In this document: piece by piece, positions 1 through 7,918 of the stretch
Layout of the letters: every line of letters starts with the position of its first letter
Numbering within the stretch: the stretch's first letter is position 1
Assembly: GCA_934201655.1 (NCBI GenBank)
Contig: CAKPXD010000027.1
Span: 1 to 12,007, forward strand
From: an uncultured Streptococcus sp.
GTDB taxonomy: Bacteria; Bacillota; Bacilli; Lactobacillales; Streptococcaceae
Length of the DNA: 12,007 bases
Direction: 5' to 3'
The notes under the pieces: generated by a model
What the model saw: only the letters and a program-made list of their open reading frames with translations
Told to the model about the DNA's origin: nothing
The model's database searches: none
Program-made: the position numbers and the translations under genes

Positions 1-1009
1 CAGCCATAGAAGTTGTGATGAAGGTTGGGTCACCTGAGTACAATTGGTCGTAAGCTTTTGTACGAGCAAATTTAACTGTACGAAGTTTCATAACGAAATC
101 ATCAACAAATTCTTGGATTTCTGATTCAGTAAATGTACCACGAGCAAGGTCACGTTCTGCGTAGATATCCAATACGATTGGCACACGACCTAGAGATGTA
201 GCTGCACCATTGATAACGCGGCAAACAGCCATGAAGGCAATGTTTACCCATTGGATAGCTTCTTTAACGTTCATCGCTGGTTTACGAACATCAACTCCGT
301 AAAGGTCACCTAAACGAACAACTTGTTGCAATGCTTGATATTGAAGGTTTACTTCTTCACGAAGACGGATTGTCTCTTCATCGATTTCTTCGATTGAGTT
401 CCAATCGTTTACTTTTTCTTGCATCAAGTAGTCTGCACCGTAAAGAGCAAGACGTGCGTACACACCAATGATACGTCCACGTGAGTATGAGTCTGGAAGA
501 CCAGTTACAGTGTGAGCGTGACGAGCGCGACGAATGTTTGAAGTGTAAGCACGGAAGATACCATCGTTTACTGTTGTAACGTATTTAGTGAAAATTTCGT
601 GAACAGCTGGATCTGGTTCGTATCCATTTTCCTTCAAAGTTGTTTCAGCCATACGGATACCACCTTTTGGCATAAAATTCAATTTGAAGAGTTCATCATT
701 TTGGATACCGAAGATCAATTCGTTTTCTTTGTCGATAAATCCAGCTGGAATATCAGCAATAGAAGTTGGACGAGTATCCATTGGGAAACGAGTTTCTTCG
801 TAGTGTGCTTTAGTTTCTTCTACGATTTTTTTGATGTGAAGTGAACGCTCTGTTGGTCCTGCAAGGAAGCTTTCATCTCCATCATAAGGTGTGTAGTTAG
901 CTTGTACAAAGCGTGTTACACTTGCTTTTTCTTTCCAGTCAACACCTTTAAAGCCTTCCCAGGCTTTGTCAAAAATGTCCTGTGCTTCAACAACTGTCTT
1001 AACAACCAT
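1..1009 (-). CDS. pflB: Pyruvate formate-lyase (formate acetyltransferase), N-terminal part, cut by window edge
   Basis: Glycyl-radical enzyme that converts pyruvate and CoA to acetyl-CoA and formate in the cytoplasm during anaerobic mixed-acid fermentation. I translated the minus strand from the ATG at 1009 and read 336 uninterrupted codons. The product starts [20 protein letters not shown] and contains segments typical of the PFL domain, such as [20 protein letters not shown] and the region around [18 protein letters not shown]. The family is usually about 760-775 residues long, so a little under half is present. The paired active-site cysteines and the C-terminal glycyl-radical loop lie beyond the left edge and cannot be checked. 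The start is fixed by an AGAGGA ribosome site about 6 bases upstream. The gene is transcribed divergently from dinB and has its own promoter with a cre-like site. Identification as pfl is firm; choosing pflB over another PFL paralogue rests on the N-terminus and on remembered gene order. Confidence 0.93.
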   Translation of the reverse strand, partial: MVVKTVVEAQDIFDKAWEGFKGVDWKEKASVTRFVQANYTPYDGDESFLAGPTERSLHIKKIVEETKAHYEETRFPMDTRPTSIADIPAGFIDKENELIFGIQNDELFKLNFMPKGGIRMAETTLKENGYEPDPAVHEIFTKYVTTVNDGIFRAYTSNIRRARHAHTVTGLPDSYSRGRIIGVYARLALYGADYLMQEKVNDWNSIEEIDEETIRLREEVNLQYQALQQVVRLGDLYGVDVRKPAMNVKEAIQWVNIAFMAVCRVINGAATSLGRVPIVLDIYAERDLARGTFTESEIQEFVDDFVMKLRTVKFARTKAYDQLYSGDPTFITTSMA

Positions 1010-1064
1010 GTTAATGTCCTCTTTTATCTTTCTAGTAACAGTCATCTGTTACATTCATGTATTC

Positions 1065-1094
1065 AGTATAACACACAGTAAACGATTTCAACAA
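1065..1094 (-). promoter_or_regulatory. Promoter of pflB (extended -10)
   Basis: On the minus strand, TATACT (1070-1065) is preceded by TGT, which makes an extended -10 element. TTGTTG (1094-1089) lies 18 bases upstream as the -35. Transcription would start near 1058, leaving a leader of about 50 bases before the ATG at 1009. The short palindrome AGTGA-AA-TCACT at 1094-1105 abuts the -35 and could be an operator. Confidence 0.6.
1077..1091 (-). promoter_or_regulatory. cre-like site (CcpA) within the pflB promoter
   Basis: The minus strand reads TTGAAATCGTTTACT. This fits most of the catabolite-responsive-element consensus WTGWNANCGNTNNCAW, with mismatches only at the last two positions. It lies in the spacer between the -35 and -10 boxes, where CcpA binding would normally block RNA polymerase. 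CcpA control of pfl genes is known in streptococci; that this copy is bound is inference. Confidence 0.5.
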
Positions 1095-1129
1095 GTGAAA
1101 TCACTATTTTTCAACACTTTCTTTTATAA

Positions 1130-1164
1130 TACAGTTGTTATTTTCCCGTAAACTGTAGTATAGT
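1130..1164 (+). promoter_or_regulatory. Possible distal dinB promoter with overlapping inverted repeat
   Basis: TTGTTA (1135-1140) and TATAGT (1159-1164) are separated by 18 bases and could form a plus-strand promoter for dinB. The 7-base inverted repeat TACAGTT (1130-1136) / AACTGTA (1151-1157) spans it and could be an operator. A TGTTAT-N5-CGTAAA pair at 1136-1152 also resembles the WalR/VicR box, matching 11 of 12 positions. All of this is motif reading only. Confidence 0.3.
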
Positions 1165-1176
1165 TTTGAAAAAGAA

Positions 1177-1213
1177 TTGACTATTTCCTATTTTTTCAGA
1201 AAAAAGGTATAAT
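1177..1213 (+). promoter_or_regulatory. Proximal dinB promoter (-10 TATAAT)
   Basis: A perfect TATAAT at 1208-1213 lies 34 bases before the dinB ATG. The best-looking -35, TTGACT at 1177-1182, is 25 bases away, too far for a normal sigma-A promoter. TTTCCT at 1184-1189 has an 18-base spacer but is a weak match. The -10 is credible; the -35 is unresolved. Confidence 0.5.
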
Positions 1214-1247
1214 AAAGCTAGAAAATCTATCAAAGAAAGGACAGTCC

Positions 1248-2309
1248 ATGCTCATATTTCCACTGATGAATGATTTATCTCGTAAAATCATCCATATTGA
1301 CATGGATGCCTTTTTTGCTGCGGTAGAAATTCGAGACAATCCTGAGCTTAAAGGGAAACCCGTTGTTATTGGTAGCGACCCAAGGAAAACAGGTGGTCGG
1401 GGTGTTGTTTCAACCTGTAGTTATGAAGCCAGAGCATTCGGCATTCACTCAGCTATGAGTTCCAAAGAGGCTTATGAACGCTGTCCTCAAGCTATTTTTA
1501 TTTCTGGGAACTACGAAAAATATACTACTGTTGGCCAACAGATTCGAGCTATTTTTAAACGATATACGGATAAAATTGAACCCATGAGTATCGACGAAGC
1601 TTATCTAGATGTAACTGAAAACAAGCTTGGTATCAAATCTGCTGTTAAAATTGCTCGTTTAATTCAGCAGGATATCTGGAATGAATTACAATTAACAGCT
1701 TCTGCTGGTGTATCATACAATAAATTTTTAGCTAAAATGGCAAGTGACTATCAAAAGCCTCGTGGTTTGACAGTCATTCTTCCTGATGAAGCTGAAGATT
1801 TTCTCAAACAAATGGATATCGCTAAATTCCACGGTGTGGGCAAGAAAACAGTTGAAAAACTCCATCAAATGGGTGTATATACGGGTACTGACCTTTTAGA
1901 GATTTCTGAAATCACTCTCATTGATCGTTTCGGAAGACTCGGCTTTGATCTATATCGTAAGGCTCGTGGTATAGATAACTCTCCCGTCAAATCCAATCGT
2001 ATCCGTAAATCTATTGGTAAAGAAAAAACTTACAGTAAGATTCTAAGTCTAGATGAAGATATTAAAAAAGAGCTAACTCTTCTTTCGGAAAAAGTTGCTC
2101 TTAGTCTTCAAAAATATGAGAAAAGTGGTAAGATCGTCATTTTGAAAATCCGCTATGCTGACTTTTCTACTTTAACAAAACGAAAAACACTGGGTCAACA
2201 AACACAAGACTCTGAAGAAATTGCTCAAAGTATTATCCAACTTTACGAAACACTGAGTGATAAAGACAAGGGAGTCCGTTTATTAGGAGTCACTATGACA
2301 GGATTTTAA
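1248..2309 (+). CDS. dinB: DNA polymerase IV (Y-family translesion polymerase)
   Basis: Error-prone Y-family polymerase that extends primers past damaged template bases; it lacks a proofreading domain. The 353 residues match the family's usual length of about 350. Visible motifs are [12 protein letters not shown] with metal ligand D18 and steric-gate F23, [10 protein letters not shown] with catalytic D116/E117, [17 protein letters not shown] (151-167) in the palm, a helix-hairpin-helix thumb at [17 protein letters not shown] (194-210), and a little-finger domain from about residue 250 to the end. ATG 1248 was chosen because GAAAGGA at 1235-1241 sits 6 bases before it; ATG 1266 has no comparable site. 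The gene stands alone, divergent from pflB and convergent with uppP, with its stop codon touching a strong terminator. In pneumococcal literature it is called dinP or dinB. No LexA-type box was recognised upstream. Confidence 0.96.
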   Translation: MLIFPLMNDLSRKIIHIDMDAFFAAVEIRDNPELKGKPVVIGSDPRKTGGRGVVSTCSYEARAFGIHSAMSSKEAYERCPQAIFISGNYEKYTTVGQQIRAIFKRYTDKIEPMSIDEAYLDVTENKLGIKSAVKIARLIQQDIWNELQLTASAGVSYNKFLAKMASDYQKPRGLTVILPDEAEDFLKQMDIAKFHGVGKKTVEKLHQMGVYTGTDLLEISEITLIDRFGRLGFDLYRKARGIDNSPVKSNRIRKSIGKEKTYSKILSLDEDIKKELTLLSEKVALSLQKYEKSGKIVILKIRYADFSTLTKRKTLGQQTQDSEEIAQSIIQLYETLSDKDKGVRLLGVTMTGF

Positions 2310-2347
2310 AAACCTTGAAGGAATCTTCCTTCAAGGTTTCTTTTCTT
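2310..2347. terminator. Bidirectional intrinsic terminator between dinB and uppP
   Basis: AAACCTTGAAGGA (2310-2322) and TCCTTCAAGGTTT (2327-2339) form a perfect 13-base-pair stem with a 4-base loop. On the plus strand it is followed by CTTTTCTT. On the minus strand the stem runs into a short T-run made from the As at 2307-2312. It can end both convergent transcripts and overlaps the last codon region of uppP at 2346-2347. Confidence 0.9.
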
Positions 2348-3191
2348 ATACAAATAATCGAATGAAGCTATAAAGTAGCAATACACTACCAAGGACAATA
2401 CGGTATTTACCAAATACTGTAAAGTCGTGTTTTTTGACATAGCTAGTCAAGAAACGAATGGCAACCATGCTGACTGCAAAAGCCACTACCATTGCTACCA
2501 AGAGCAAGAAGAATTGACCAAAACTCAAGACTTCTCCCGCTTTGATAAATTTAAAAATCTTCAAAGCACTGGCTCCAAACATAACTGGAATTCCTAGATA
2601 GAAGGTAAATTCTGTTACCACTGAACGACTAGTCCCATTCAACAAACCACCTACAATAGTTGCACCTGAACGGCTAGTCCCTGGTAGAAGGGCCAAGACT
2701 TGGAAAAGACCGATATACAATGCTGTTTTGTAAGGTAATTTGTCTAACTCAGTAACTGTTGGCTCAATCGCTTGCGCTTTGTTGCGTTTTTCAAGATAGA
2801 TAAAGGCAACCCCATAAACAATCAACATGATGGCTACTGAAACCATATTATGGAAGTGAGTATCAAACCAATCATCAAACTTAAAGACTAGGAGAAGAGG
2901 TAGGGTCGCAACAAAAACTTTGGACCATAATTGCCAGGTTCTACGAACTTGAACTTTATCCTTACCTGGTTTGAAGGGATTAAGCTTGTTAAAGTAGATA
3001 ACCATAACGGCTAAGATTGCACCCAGCTGAATGACTACGTTAAACATAGACATGAAGGCTTCATTTTGATCTTTATACTGGATAAACTCTTCTGCTAAAA
3101 TCAAGTGACCAGTACTTGAAATCGGCAACCATTCCGTAATTCCTTCAACAATACCAAAAAAGATTGATTTTAAAATTTCAAAAAAATACAT
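2346..3191 (-). CDS. uppP: Undecaprenyl-diphosphate phosphatase (BacA/UppP)
   Basis: Integral membrane enzyme that dephosphorylates undecaprenyl diphosphate to undecaprenyl phosphate, recycling the lipid carrier for peptidoglycan and other wall polymers; overexpression gives bacitracin resistance in this family. The product is 281 residues against about 270 usually. Signature motif 1 is [15 protein letters not shown], with E16, E20 and H29 as the expected catalytic residues. Motif 2 is [11 protein letters not shown], with R174. Several hydrophobic segments span the protein (about 52-68, 93-104, 118-132, 155-170, 194-212, 226-248 and 262-280). The ATG at 3191 has AAAGGAG 6 bases upstream. It has its own extended -10 promoter in the 61-base gap after the DUF2207 gene, though read-through from that gene is possible because no terminator separates them. 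The name bacA is also used. Confidence 0.95.
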   Translation of the reverse strand: MYFFEILKSIFFGIVEGITEWLPISSTGHLILAEEFIQYKDQNEAFMSMFNVVIQLGAILAVMVIYFNKLNPFKPGKDKVQVRRTWQLWSKVFVATLPLLLVFKFDDWFDTHFHNMVSVAIMLIVYGVAFIYLEKRNKAQAIEPTVTELDKLPYKTALYIGLFQVLALLPGTSRSGATIVGGLLNGTSRSVVTEFTFYLGIPVMFGASALKIFKFIKAGEVLSFGQFFLLLVAMVVAFAVSMVAIRFLTSYVKKHDFTVFGKYRIVLGSVLLLYSFIRLFV

Positions 3192-3215
3192 AGATTACTC
3201 CTTTTTCTATTATCC

Positions 3216-3245
3216 ATTATATCATACTTTTAAAGGCCGTGTTGA
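3216..3245 (-). promoter_or_regulatory. Promoter of uppP
   Basis: On the minus strand a perfect TATAAT (3221-3216) is preceded by TGA, giving an extended -10. TCAACA (3245-3240), matching 4 of 6 consensus positions, sits 18 bases upstream as the -35. The predicted start near 3209 leaves a leader of about 20 bases. Confidence 0.65.
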
Positions 3246-3252
3246 GTTTTCT

Positions 3253-5148
3253 TTAGAAAGCACCAACACTTCCACCACCGCCACCGCCTGAGAAACCACC
3301 ACCAGAGCTACCGCTTCCGGATGATACAGAAAAGGTACTTGCTGTATTTGCGACCGAGGTGTATAGATTGATTTGAGTAGCAGATGTGTGAAATTGTTTA
3401 TCCCACCCACAAGATACATAAAGATTCATAGCAGCATTTTCAAGTTGAATATTGTGAAGTTTCATGATTTTATTTACCTTCTTAGCGTATCCATAGAGAG
3501 TTGCATAGACTAAAAGACGATTCCAAACAACAATACTCTCTAGTTCAGCCTTGTCGAGATGAGCAATATCCCGAAGCATATTTTCAAAACTTGTCCAGAG
3601 ATAAACAACTTCTGCCCCTTCTTCATTTAAGACTCCATCACGAGAAGGTCCTCGAGTTACTAAATGAATTAAACCGCTCGCTAGTAAACCAATTAAACCT
3701 AAGGCAAGTAACGGAAGCGAGAAATAGCCATGTGTTCGAAAGCTATAGTAGAAAATGATAAGTCCGACAACACCTGTTACAGCCGAACAGGCTTTCATTT
3801 TTTTCACAAGATTATTTTCTTTTTTCGTTAAAGGTCGATAATAACTTGGAATTCGTAAAATTTTCACCTTGTCTCGAACACAACTTTGCATGCGTTCAAG
3901 TCGTCTCTCAAAGGAACGCTTGAGGTGCATGCCGAATTCTCGAATATGCTTCTCATCAGCTTCCTTAGCTCCATGGAACAAACCAGAAGAAACTTGATAT
4001 TCAGGGAAAAGGTCTGAAAGAGCCAATTCTTTATTTGTAGAAAGAGTCATCCGCAGGCACTCCTTCTCAAAATTAGACAAACCTTTTTCACTGTTAATTT
4101 TTATCCAAGGCTCTTCTTCACCTTGAAAAATAGATAAATGCCCTCGATCGACTAAATCTAACAAGGTTGCTTGAATGAGTTGTTCAAAGGTGAACTTACC
4201 AAACTTCTGCTTATTTAGAGGGCTAACTTCCTCTAAGGATGTTGAATAGATTGCTTCTGCCAAAACCATTGGAGGTAGGTCCATTGGGGGTTCGTAGAGA
4301 CGATGATTCTTTGGATATACCTTTTTAAGAGTCGTATGCTGACGAAATTCTCTATAATAGTAGATCGTTAGTAGTAAGAGAGCCATAAAGAAGATTGGAA
4401 AAATCCATTTTATCATGACCTTGGCGTGCACTTTATCGGCTTTTATTTCTATCTCAACTCTTTTGAAGTTACTTAAATCATCTTCATTCAACCCTTGACT
4501 TGGAGCACTTGAGAAAGCCTCTCTTGGCCAATAGGCGTGTAGTTCAACTTGACGTTTTTTAGGAAGATCCTTCATCTTCACCCAGTAGATATCATTGACT
4601 TTTTCGACACTTCCCTCATTTAGGAGTTGACCAGTATGGAAAAAGAGTTTCTCTGCCGGACTATCTGAAGTTACTCGAAATTCCAGATCTTTGATATCCC
4701 CTGAACTATCTGTCAATGGTTGCCAATTTAACTCAGCAATATCCTGATATAAGAAAAGAAGGTTTTTAAGTTGCCAAGTAACAGTCACACGAACAGTATC
4801 TCCTGCGTTTCCCGGATTAAAAATGGTGACCTTGTAGCCATCCTCTTCTTCCTTAGTATATGAAAGGACATCTTGAACAATCTGGCCATTTTTAGATACT
4901 AAGACAGTTGGTTCGTCATCAATTTCAAATCCCTTCGGCATTTTCCCTGCTTTTCCGAGTCCAATCAATTGACCATTAAAATCATCTTTAAAGTGGTAGG
5001 TGATTGTTTCTTTGAAAACCGCTGTATTATCTGCATGAATATTCAAATCACCCTTATAGGATAGAATATCGAAGTCTACTGCAAAAACTAGACGAGGCAC
5101 AAATAGCAAACAGGTAAATACCAGAGCAAGAAGCCATCTCTTTTTCAT
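3253..5148 (-). CDS. DUF2207 family membrane protein with glycine-rich C-terminus
   Basis: Predicted exported and membrane-anchored protein of unknown function, 631 residues. It begins with a signal peptide (basic MKKR, hydrophobic 5-18, likely cleavage after VFA near residue 23). An extracellular DUF2207-type beta-rich domain covers about 24-235. One membrane segment lies at about 246-264 (IKWIFPIFFMALLLLTIYYY). A cytoplasmic region at about 270-450 carries basic and charged helices. Two more hydrophobic segments lie at about 454-469 and 475-496. The tail at about 610-631 is Ser/Gly-rich, with SGGGFSGGGGGG before SVGAF, as commonly seen in this family. The frame is open for nine more codons up to a GTG at 5175, but that lies upstream of the predicted transcription start. 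ATG 5148 has AAAGGGA about 7 bases upstream and begins directly at the signal peptide. It is followed after 61 bases by uppP on the same strand. A role in the envelope is only suggested by topology. Confidence 0.85.
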   Translation of the reverse strand: MKKRWLLALVFTCLLFVPRLVFAVDFDILSYKGDLNIHADNTAVFKETITYHFKDDFNGQLIGLGKAGKMPKGFEIDDEPTVLVSKNGQIVQDVLSYTKEEEDGYKVTIFNPGNAGDTVRVTVTWQLKNLLFLYQDIAELNWQPLTDSSGDIKDLEFRVTSDSPAEKLFFHTGQLLNEGSVEKVNDIYWVKMKDLPKKRQVELHAYWPREAFSSAPSQGLNEDDLSNFKRVEIEIKADKVHAKVMIKWIFPIFFMALLLLTIYYYREFRQHTTLKKVYPKNHRLYEPPMDLPPMVLAEAIYSTSLEEVSPLNKQKFGKFTFEQLIQATLLDLVDRGHLSIFQGEEEPWIKINSEKGLSNFEKECLRMTLSTNKELALSDLFPEYQVSSGLFHGAKEADEKHIREFGMHLKRSFERRLERMQSCVRDKVKILRIPSYYRPLTKKENNLVKKMKACSAVTGVVGLIIFYYSFRTHGYFSLPLLALGLIGLLASGLIHLVTRGPSRDGVLNEEGAEVVYLWTSFENMLRDIAHLDKAELESIVVWNRLLVYATLYGYAKKVNKIMKLHNIQLENAAMNLYVSCGWDKQFHTSATQINLYTSVANTASTFSVSSGSGSSGGGFSGGGGGGSVGAF

Positions 5149-5176
5149 TTTACATTCCCTTTCATGTTTTTTCACT

Positions 5177-5185
5177 ATTATATCA
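5177..5185 (-). promoter_or_regulatory. Extended -10 promoter of the DUF2207 gene
   Basis: The minus strand reads TGATATAAT, a TGN motif joined to a perfect -10 at 5182-5177. No good -35 was found 16-18 bases upstream (TAAACC and AAACCT are the nearest options), so the extended -10 may carry it. Transcription would start near 5170, which excludes the GTG codon at 5175 as the initiator. Confidence 0.6.
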
Positions 5186-5212
5186 TTTTTTGGAAGTTAA
5201 GGTTTACTTGTA

Positions 5213-5241
5213 TTGAAAATCTTACCATTTTTAGATACAAT
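5213..5241 (+). promoter_or_regulatory. Promoter of the amino-acid ABC transporter operon
   Basis: TTGAAA (5213-5218) and TACAAT (5236-5241) are separated by exactly 17 bases, with predicted start near 5248. The -35 begins only about 31 bases from the -10 of the divergent DUF2207 promoter, so the two promoters lie back to back and may compete or share an operator. Confidence 0.75.
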
Positions 5242-5278
5242 AGAGGGAGCCATTTTTAGACTAGAAATAGGAGAAAAC

Positions 5279-6844
5279 ATGAAAAAATTATGCTTATCTA
5301 TCCTTGCTAGCTTAGCCCTTACTTTAGGACTAGTTAGCCAGGTCCAAGCCGATGAATATTTACGCATCGGAATGGAGGCAGCTTACGCACCATTTAACTG
5401 GACTCAAGATGACGACAGTAACGGCGCTGTCAAGATTGATGGAACAAACCAATATGCTAACGGTTACGATGTTCAAATTGCAAAAAAAATCGCTAAAGAT
5501 CTGGGTAAAGAACCACTCATTGTAAAAACAAAATGGGAAGGACTTGTTCCAGCTCTGACTTCTGGAAAGATCGATATGATTATTGCAGGTATGAGCCCAA
5601 CCGCTGAACGTAAGCAAGAAATTGCCTTCTCAAGCAGTTACTATACCAGTGAACCAGTACTTTTAGTCAAAAAAGATTCTGCCTATGCAAACGCCAAAAC
5701 ACTAGATGATTTTAAAGATGCAAAAATCACTTCTCAACAAGGGGTTTACCTTTACGACTTGATTTCTCAAATTCCAGGCGCTAAAAAAGAAACTGCCATG
5801 GGTGATTTCGCTCAAATGCGTCAAGCTCTTGAAGCTGGTGTCATTGACGCTTATGTTTCTGAACGACCAGAAGCCCTAACTGCTGAGTCAGCAAATGCAA
5901 AGTTCAAAATGATTCAGCCTGAACCTGGTTTTAAAACTGGGGAAGAAGATACCTCTATCGCTATCGGTCTTCGTAAGGATGACGAACGTATCAGCCAAAT
6001 CAATGCTAGCATCGAAACCATCTCTAAAGATGAACAAGTTGCCCTAATGGATCGTATGATTAAAGAGCAACCTGTAGAAGCTACAACTACCGAAGAAAAC
6101 AGCAGTAATTTCTTTAGCCAAGTTGCTAAAATTCTAACTGAAAACTGGCAACAACTATTGCGTGGTGCTGGAATCACACTTTTAATTTCAATTATCGGTA
6201 CCATCGTTGGTCTCGTTATCGGTCTTGCTATCGGTGTTTTCCGTACTGCGCCTCAATCTGAAAATCAATTTATCTACGTCATTCAAAATATAGTTGGTTG
6301 GATTCTCAATATCTATATTGAAATTTTCCGTGGGACTCCTATGATCGTACAATCTATGGTTATCTACTATGGAACTGCCCAGGCTTTCGGAATCAACCTA
6401 GACCGTACTCTCGCTGCTATCTTTATCGTTTCTATCAATACAGGTGCCTACATGACCGAAATCGTTCGTGGTGGTATCCTAGCTGTTGACAAAGGACAAT
6501 TTGAAGCAGCTACTGCACTTGGTATGACTCATAATCAAACCATGCGTAAGATTGTTTTACCTCAGGTAGTTCGAAATATCCTACCTGCTACTGGTAATGA
6601 GTTCGTCATCAACATCAAGGATACTTCTGTATTGAATGTTATCTCTGTTGTAGAACTTTACTTCTCAGGAAATACAGTAGCAACACAGACTTACCAGTAC
6701 TTCCAAACCTTTACTATTATCGCAGTTATCTACTTTGTCCTCACCTTTACAGTAACACGTATCCTACGCTATATCGAAAAACGTATGGATATGGATACAT
6801 ACACTACAGGTGCTAACCAAATGCAAACGGAGGATTTGAAATAA
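5279..6844 (+). CDS. Polar amino-acid ABC transporter, fused substrate-binding protein and permease
   Basis: Membrane component of an amino-acid importer of the glutamine/polar amino-acid type, 521 residues. Order: signal peptide ([17 protein letters not shown].., likely cleavage after VQA at residue 24); substrate-binding domain at about 25-265 (family 3), with [18 protein letters not shown] and the ligand-gripping arginine in GMSPTAERK (R111); a short linker with TTTEENSS; then a permease domain at about 295-505 with several membrane helices, FRGTPMIVQ (350-358) and the ATPase-docking EAA loop [20 protein letters not shown] (409-428). Fused binding protein/permease genes of this kind are common in lactic streptococci and resemble GlnP. 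ATG 5279 was chosen for AGGAG 5 bases upstream; the in-frame TTG at 5213 is the -35 box itself. It overlaps the ATPase gene by one base (TAATG). No lipobox precedes the mature protein, consistent with anchoring through the permease. The substrate (glutamine, glutamate, asparagine, basic or sulfur amino acid) cannot be read with confidence. Confidence 0.93.
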   Translation: MKKLCLSILASLALTLGLVSQVQADEYLRIGMEAAYAPFNWTQDDDSNGAVKIDGTNQYANGYDVQIAKKIAKDLGKEPLIVKTKWEGLVPALTSGKIDMIIAGMSPTAERKQEIAFSSSYYTSEPVLLVKKDSAYANAKTLDDFKDAKITSQQGVYLYDLISQIPGAKKETAMGDFAQMRQALEAGVIDAYVSERPEALTAESANAKFKMIQPEPGFKTGEEDTSIAIGLRKDDERISQINASIETISKDEQVALMDRMIKEQPVEATTTEENSSNFFSQVAKILTENWQQLLRGAGITLLISIIGTIVGLVIGLAIGVFRTAPQSENQFIYVIQNIVGWILNIYIEIFRGTPMIVQSMVIYYGTAQAFGINLDRTLAAIFIVSINTGAYMTEIVRGGILAVDKGQFEAATALGMTHNQTMRKIVLPQVVRNILPATGNEFVINIKDTSVLNVISVVELYFSGNTVATQTYQYFQTFTIIAVIYFVLTFTVTRILRYIEKRMDMDTYTTGANQMQTEDLK

Positions 6845-7584
6845 TGAATCAACCCATTCTTGAAATCAAACACCTCAAAAAATCCTATGGACAAAACGAG
6901 GTTCTAAAAGATATCTCTCTCACCATCCATAAAGGAGAAGTTATTTCTATTATCGGTAGTTCTGGTAGTGGTAAATCAACCTTCCTACGTTCAATCAACT
7001 TACTTGAAACACCAACTGAAGGTAAAATCCTTTATCACGGTGAAAATGTCCTCGAAAAAGGATATAACCTCACTCACTATCGAGAAAAACTAGGAATGGT
7101 CTTCCAGTCCTTCAACCTTTTTGAAAATCTAAACGTGCTTGAAAATACAATCGTTGCCCAAACAACTGTACTCAAACGTGATCGTTCAGAAGCAGAGAAA
7201 GTTGCTAAAGAGAACCTTGAAAAAGTTGGCATGGGAGAACGTTACTGGCAAGCCAAACCTAAACAACTTTCTGGTGGGCAAAAGCAGCGTGTCGCTATTG
7301 CTCGTGCACTTTCCATGAATCCTGATGCCATTCTCTTTGATGAGCCTACATCAGCCCTTGACCCTGAAATGGTTGGTGAGGTTCTCAAAATCATGCAAGA
7401 TTTAGCTCAAGAAGGCTTGACCATGATAGTTGTAACTCACGAAATGGAGTTCGCCCGCGATGTTTCAAATCGTGTCATCTTTATGGATAAAGGTGTCATT
7501 GCAGAAGAAGGCAAACCAGAAGACCTATTTACAAATCCAAAAGAAGAACGTACAAGAGAATTTTTACAACGCTATCTTCGATAA
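6844..7584 (+). CDS. Amino-acid ABC transporter ATP-binding protein (GlnQ/HisP type)
   Basis: Cytoplasmic ATPase that powers the importer encoded just upstream; 246 residues, a normal length. Visible elements are Walker [10 protein letters not shown] (38-46), Q-loop VFQSFNLF with Q88, signature LSGGQKQR (142-149), Walker B AILFDEP (162-168) with catalytic E167, D-loop SALD (170-173), and switch histidine H199 in VVTHEM. The ATG shares a base with the previous stop (TAATG), so translational coupling is likely. GGAGG is also present about 10 bases upstream. A strong terminator follows immediately, closing a two-gene operon with one binding-protein/permease fusion and one ATPase, enough for a complete homodimeric importer. 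Names such as glnQ are often attached, but the substrate is unproven. Confidence 0.95.
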   Translation: MNQPILEIKHLKKSYGQNEVLKDISLTIHKGEVISIIGSSGSGKSTFLRSINLLETPTEGKILYHGENVLEKGYNLTHYREKLGMVFQSFNLFENLNVLENTIVAQTTVLKRDRSEAEKVAKENLEKVGMGERYWQAKPKQLSGGQKQRVAIARALSMNPDAILFDEPTSALDPEMVGEVLKIMQDLAQEGLTMIVVTHEMEFARDVSNRVIFMDKGVIAEEGKPEDLFTNPKEERTREFLQRYLR

Positions 7585-7587
7585 GAG

Positions 7588-7615
7588 AAAAGACTGCCAT
7601 TGCAGTCTTTTTTTT
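7588..7615 (+). terminator. Intrinsic terminator of the ABC transporter operon
   Basis: AAAAGACTGC (7588-7597) pairs with GCAGTCTTTT (7602-7611) in a 10-base-pair stem with loop CATT, followed by further Ts to 7615. It begins 4 bases after the ATPase stop codon. Confidence 0.9.
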
Positions 7616-7622
7616 ATATTCC

Positions 7623-7658
7623 AAAAAATTAAAAGGCAGATTCTTTTCGAACCTGCCT
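7623..7658 (-). terminator. Intrinsic terminator of the 71-residue protein gene
   Basis: On the minus strand AGGCAGGTTC (7658-7649) pairs with GAATCTGCCT (7643-7634) through 10 pairs, one of them G-U, with a 5-base loop. It is followed by TTTTAATTTTTT. The G-U pair becomes an A-C mismatch on the plus strand, so the hairpin is tuned to the minus-strand transcript. It lies just downstream of the stop at 7670. Confidence 0.82.
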
Positions 7659-7669
7659 ATATCCAAAGA

Positions 7670-7885
7670 CTAATCTTCAAATTTTTCATGATTTTTATTG
7701 TAGAAATCAATTAAGCCGAGGGCTGTTTCAAAGGAAATGTTTTTAACTTTCGCACGTCCTTGAGCCAAAGCAATGATAGACATCTCACGCGCATTCGTTT
7801 CCTTAGAAATACGATACCCTGTGATTTTCTTATCACGAACCCAGCTAACAACTGCTTCTACTTTTTCAAAGTTAGACTTAGCCAT
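7670..7885 (-). CDS. Small putative helix-turn-helix protein, 71 residues
   Basis: Unrecognised small protein. Residues 21-44 (ITGYRISKETNAREMSIIAL and on to AQGR) have the spacing of a Cro/C1-type helix-turn-helix, where YRISKET would be the first helix and NAREMSIIALAQGR the turn and recognition helix. The next stretch, KVKNISFETALGLIDFYN (46-63), resembles the helix that follows in XRE-family proteins. No membrane segment or signal peptide is visible. It looks like a real gene: AGGAG sits 6 bases before ATG 7885, there is a near-consensus promoter and a dedicated terminator, and it stands as a single-gene unit convergent with the transporter. Being a transcription regulator is inference from pattern. 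A target could be its own promoter or the neighbouring transporter or ilv genes, but no shared operator was identified. Confidence 0.75.
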   Translation of the reverse strand: MAKSNFEKVEAVVSWVRDKKITGYRISKETNAREMSIIALAQGRAKVKNISFETALGLIDFYNKNHEKFED

Positions 7886-7918
7886 GTTATTCTCCTATTT
7901 TTTTCTTTACGCAACTTC

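Noticed and set aside
599..844. Plus-strand frame of 81 codons inside pflB
   Set aside because: Antisense to the conserved PFL reading frame and rich in Phe, Trp and Ser; a shadow.
1094..1105. Rex operator at the pflB promoter
   Set aside because: The half-sites GTGA and TCAC are only two bases apart, whereas the Rex consensus TTGTGAA-N4-TTCACAA needs about six.
3259..3324. Short tandem repeat of GGT/GGC-type codons at the end of the DUF2207 gene
   Set aside because: It is explained by the Gly/Ser-rich C-terminal tail common in this protein family.
3501..3758. Plus-strand frame opposite the DUF2207 gene
   Set aside because: No ribosome site or recognisable protein; the minus-strand frame has a signal peptide and domain features.
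5149..5175. Nine-codon extension of the DUF2207 protein from GTG 5175
   Set aside because: It lies upstream of the predicted transcription start, has no ribosome site, and would put charged residues ahead of a normal signal peptide.
5213..5278. N-terminal extension of the importer from TTG 5213
   Set aside because: The TTG is the -35 box of the promoter; ATG 5279 has AGGAG and begins the signal peptide.
7460..7714. Plus-strand frame overlapping the end of the ATPase gene
   Set aside because: It is a shifted frame of the ATPase that runs through its terminator, with no start signals.
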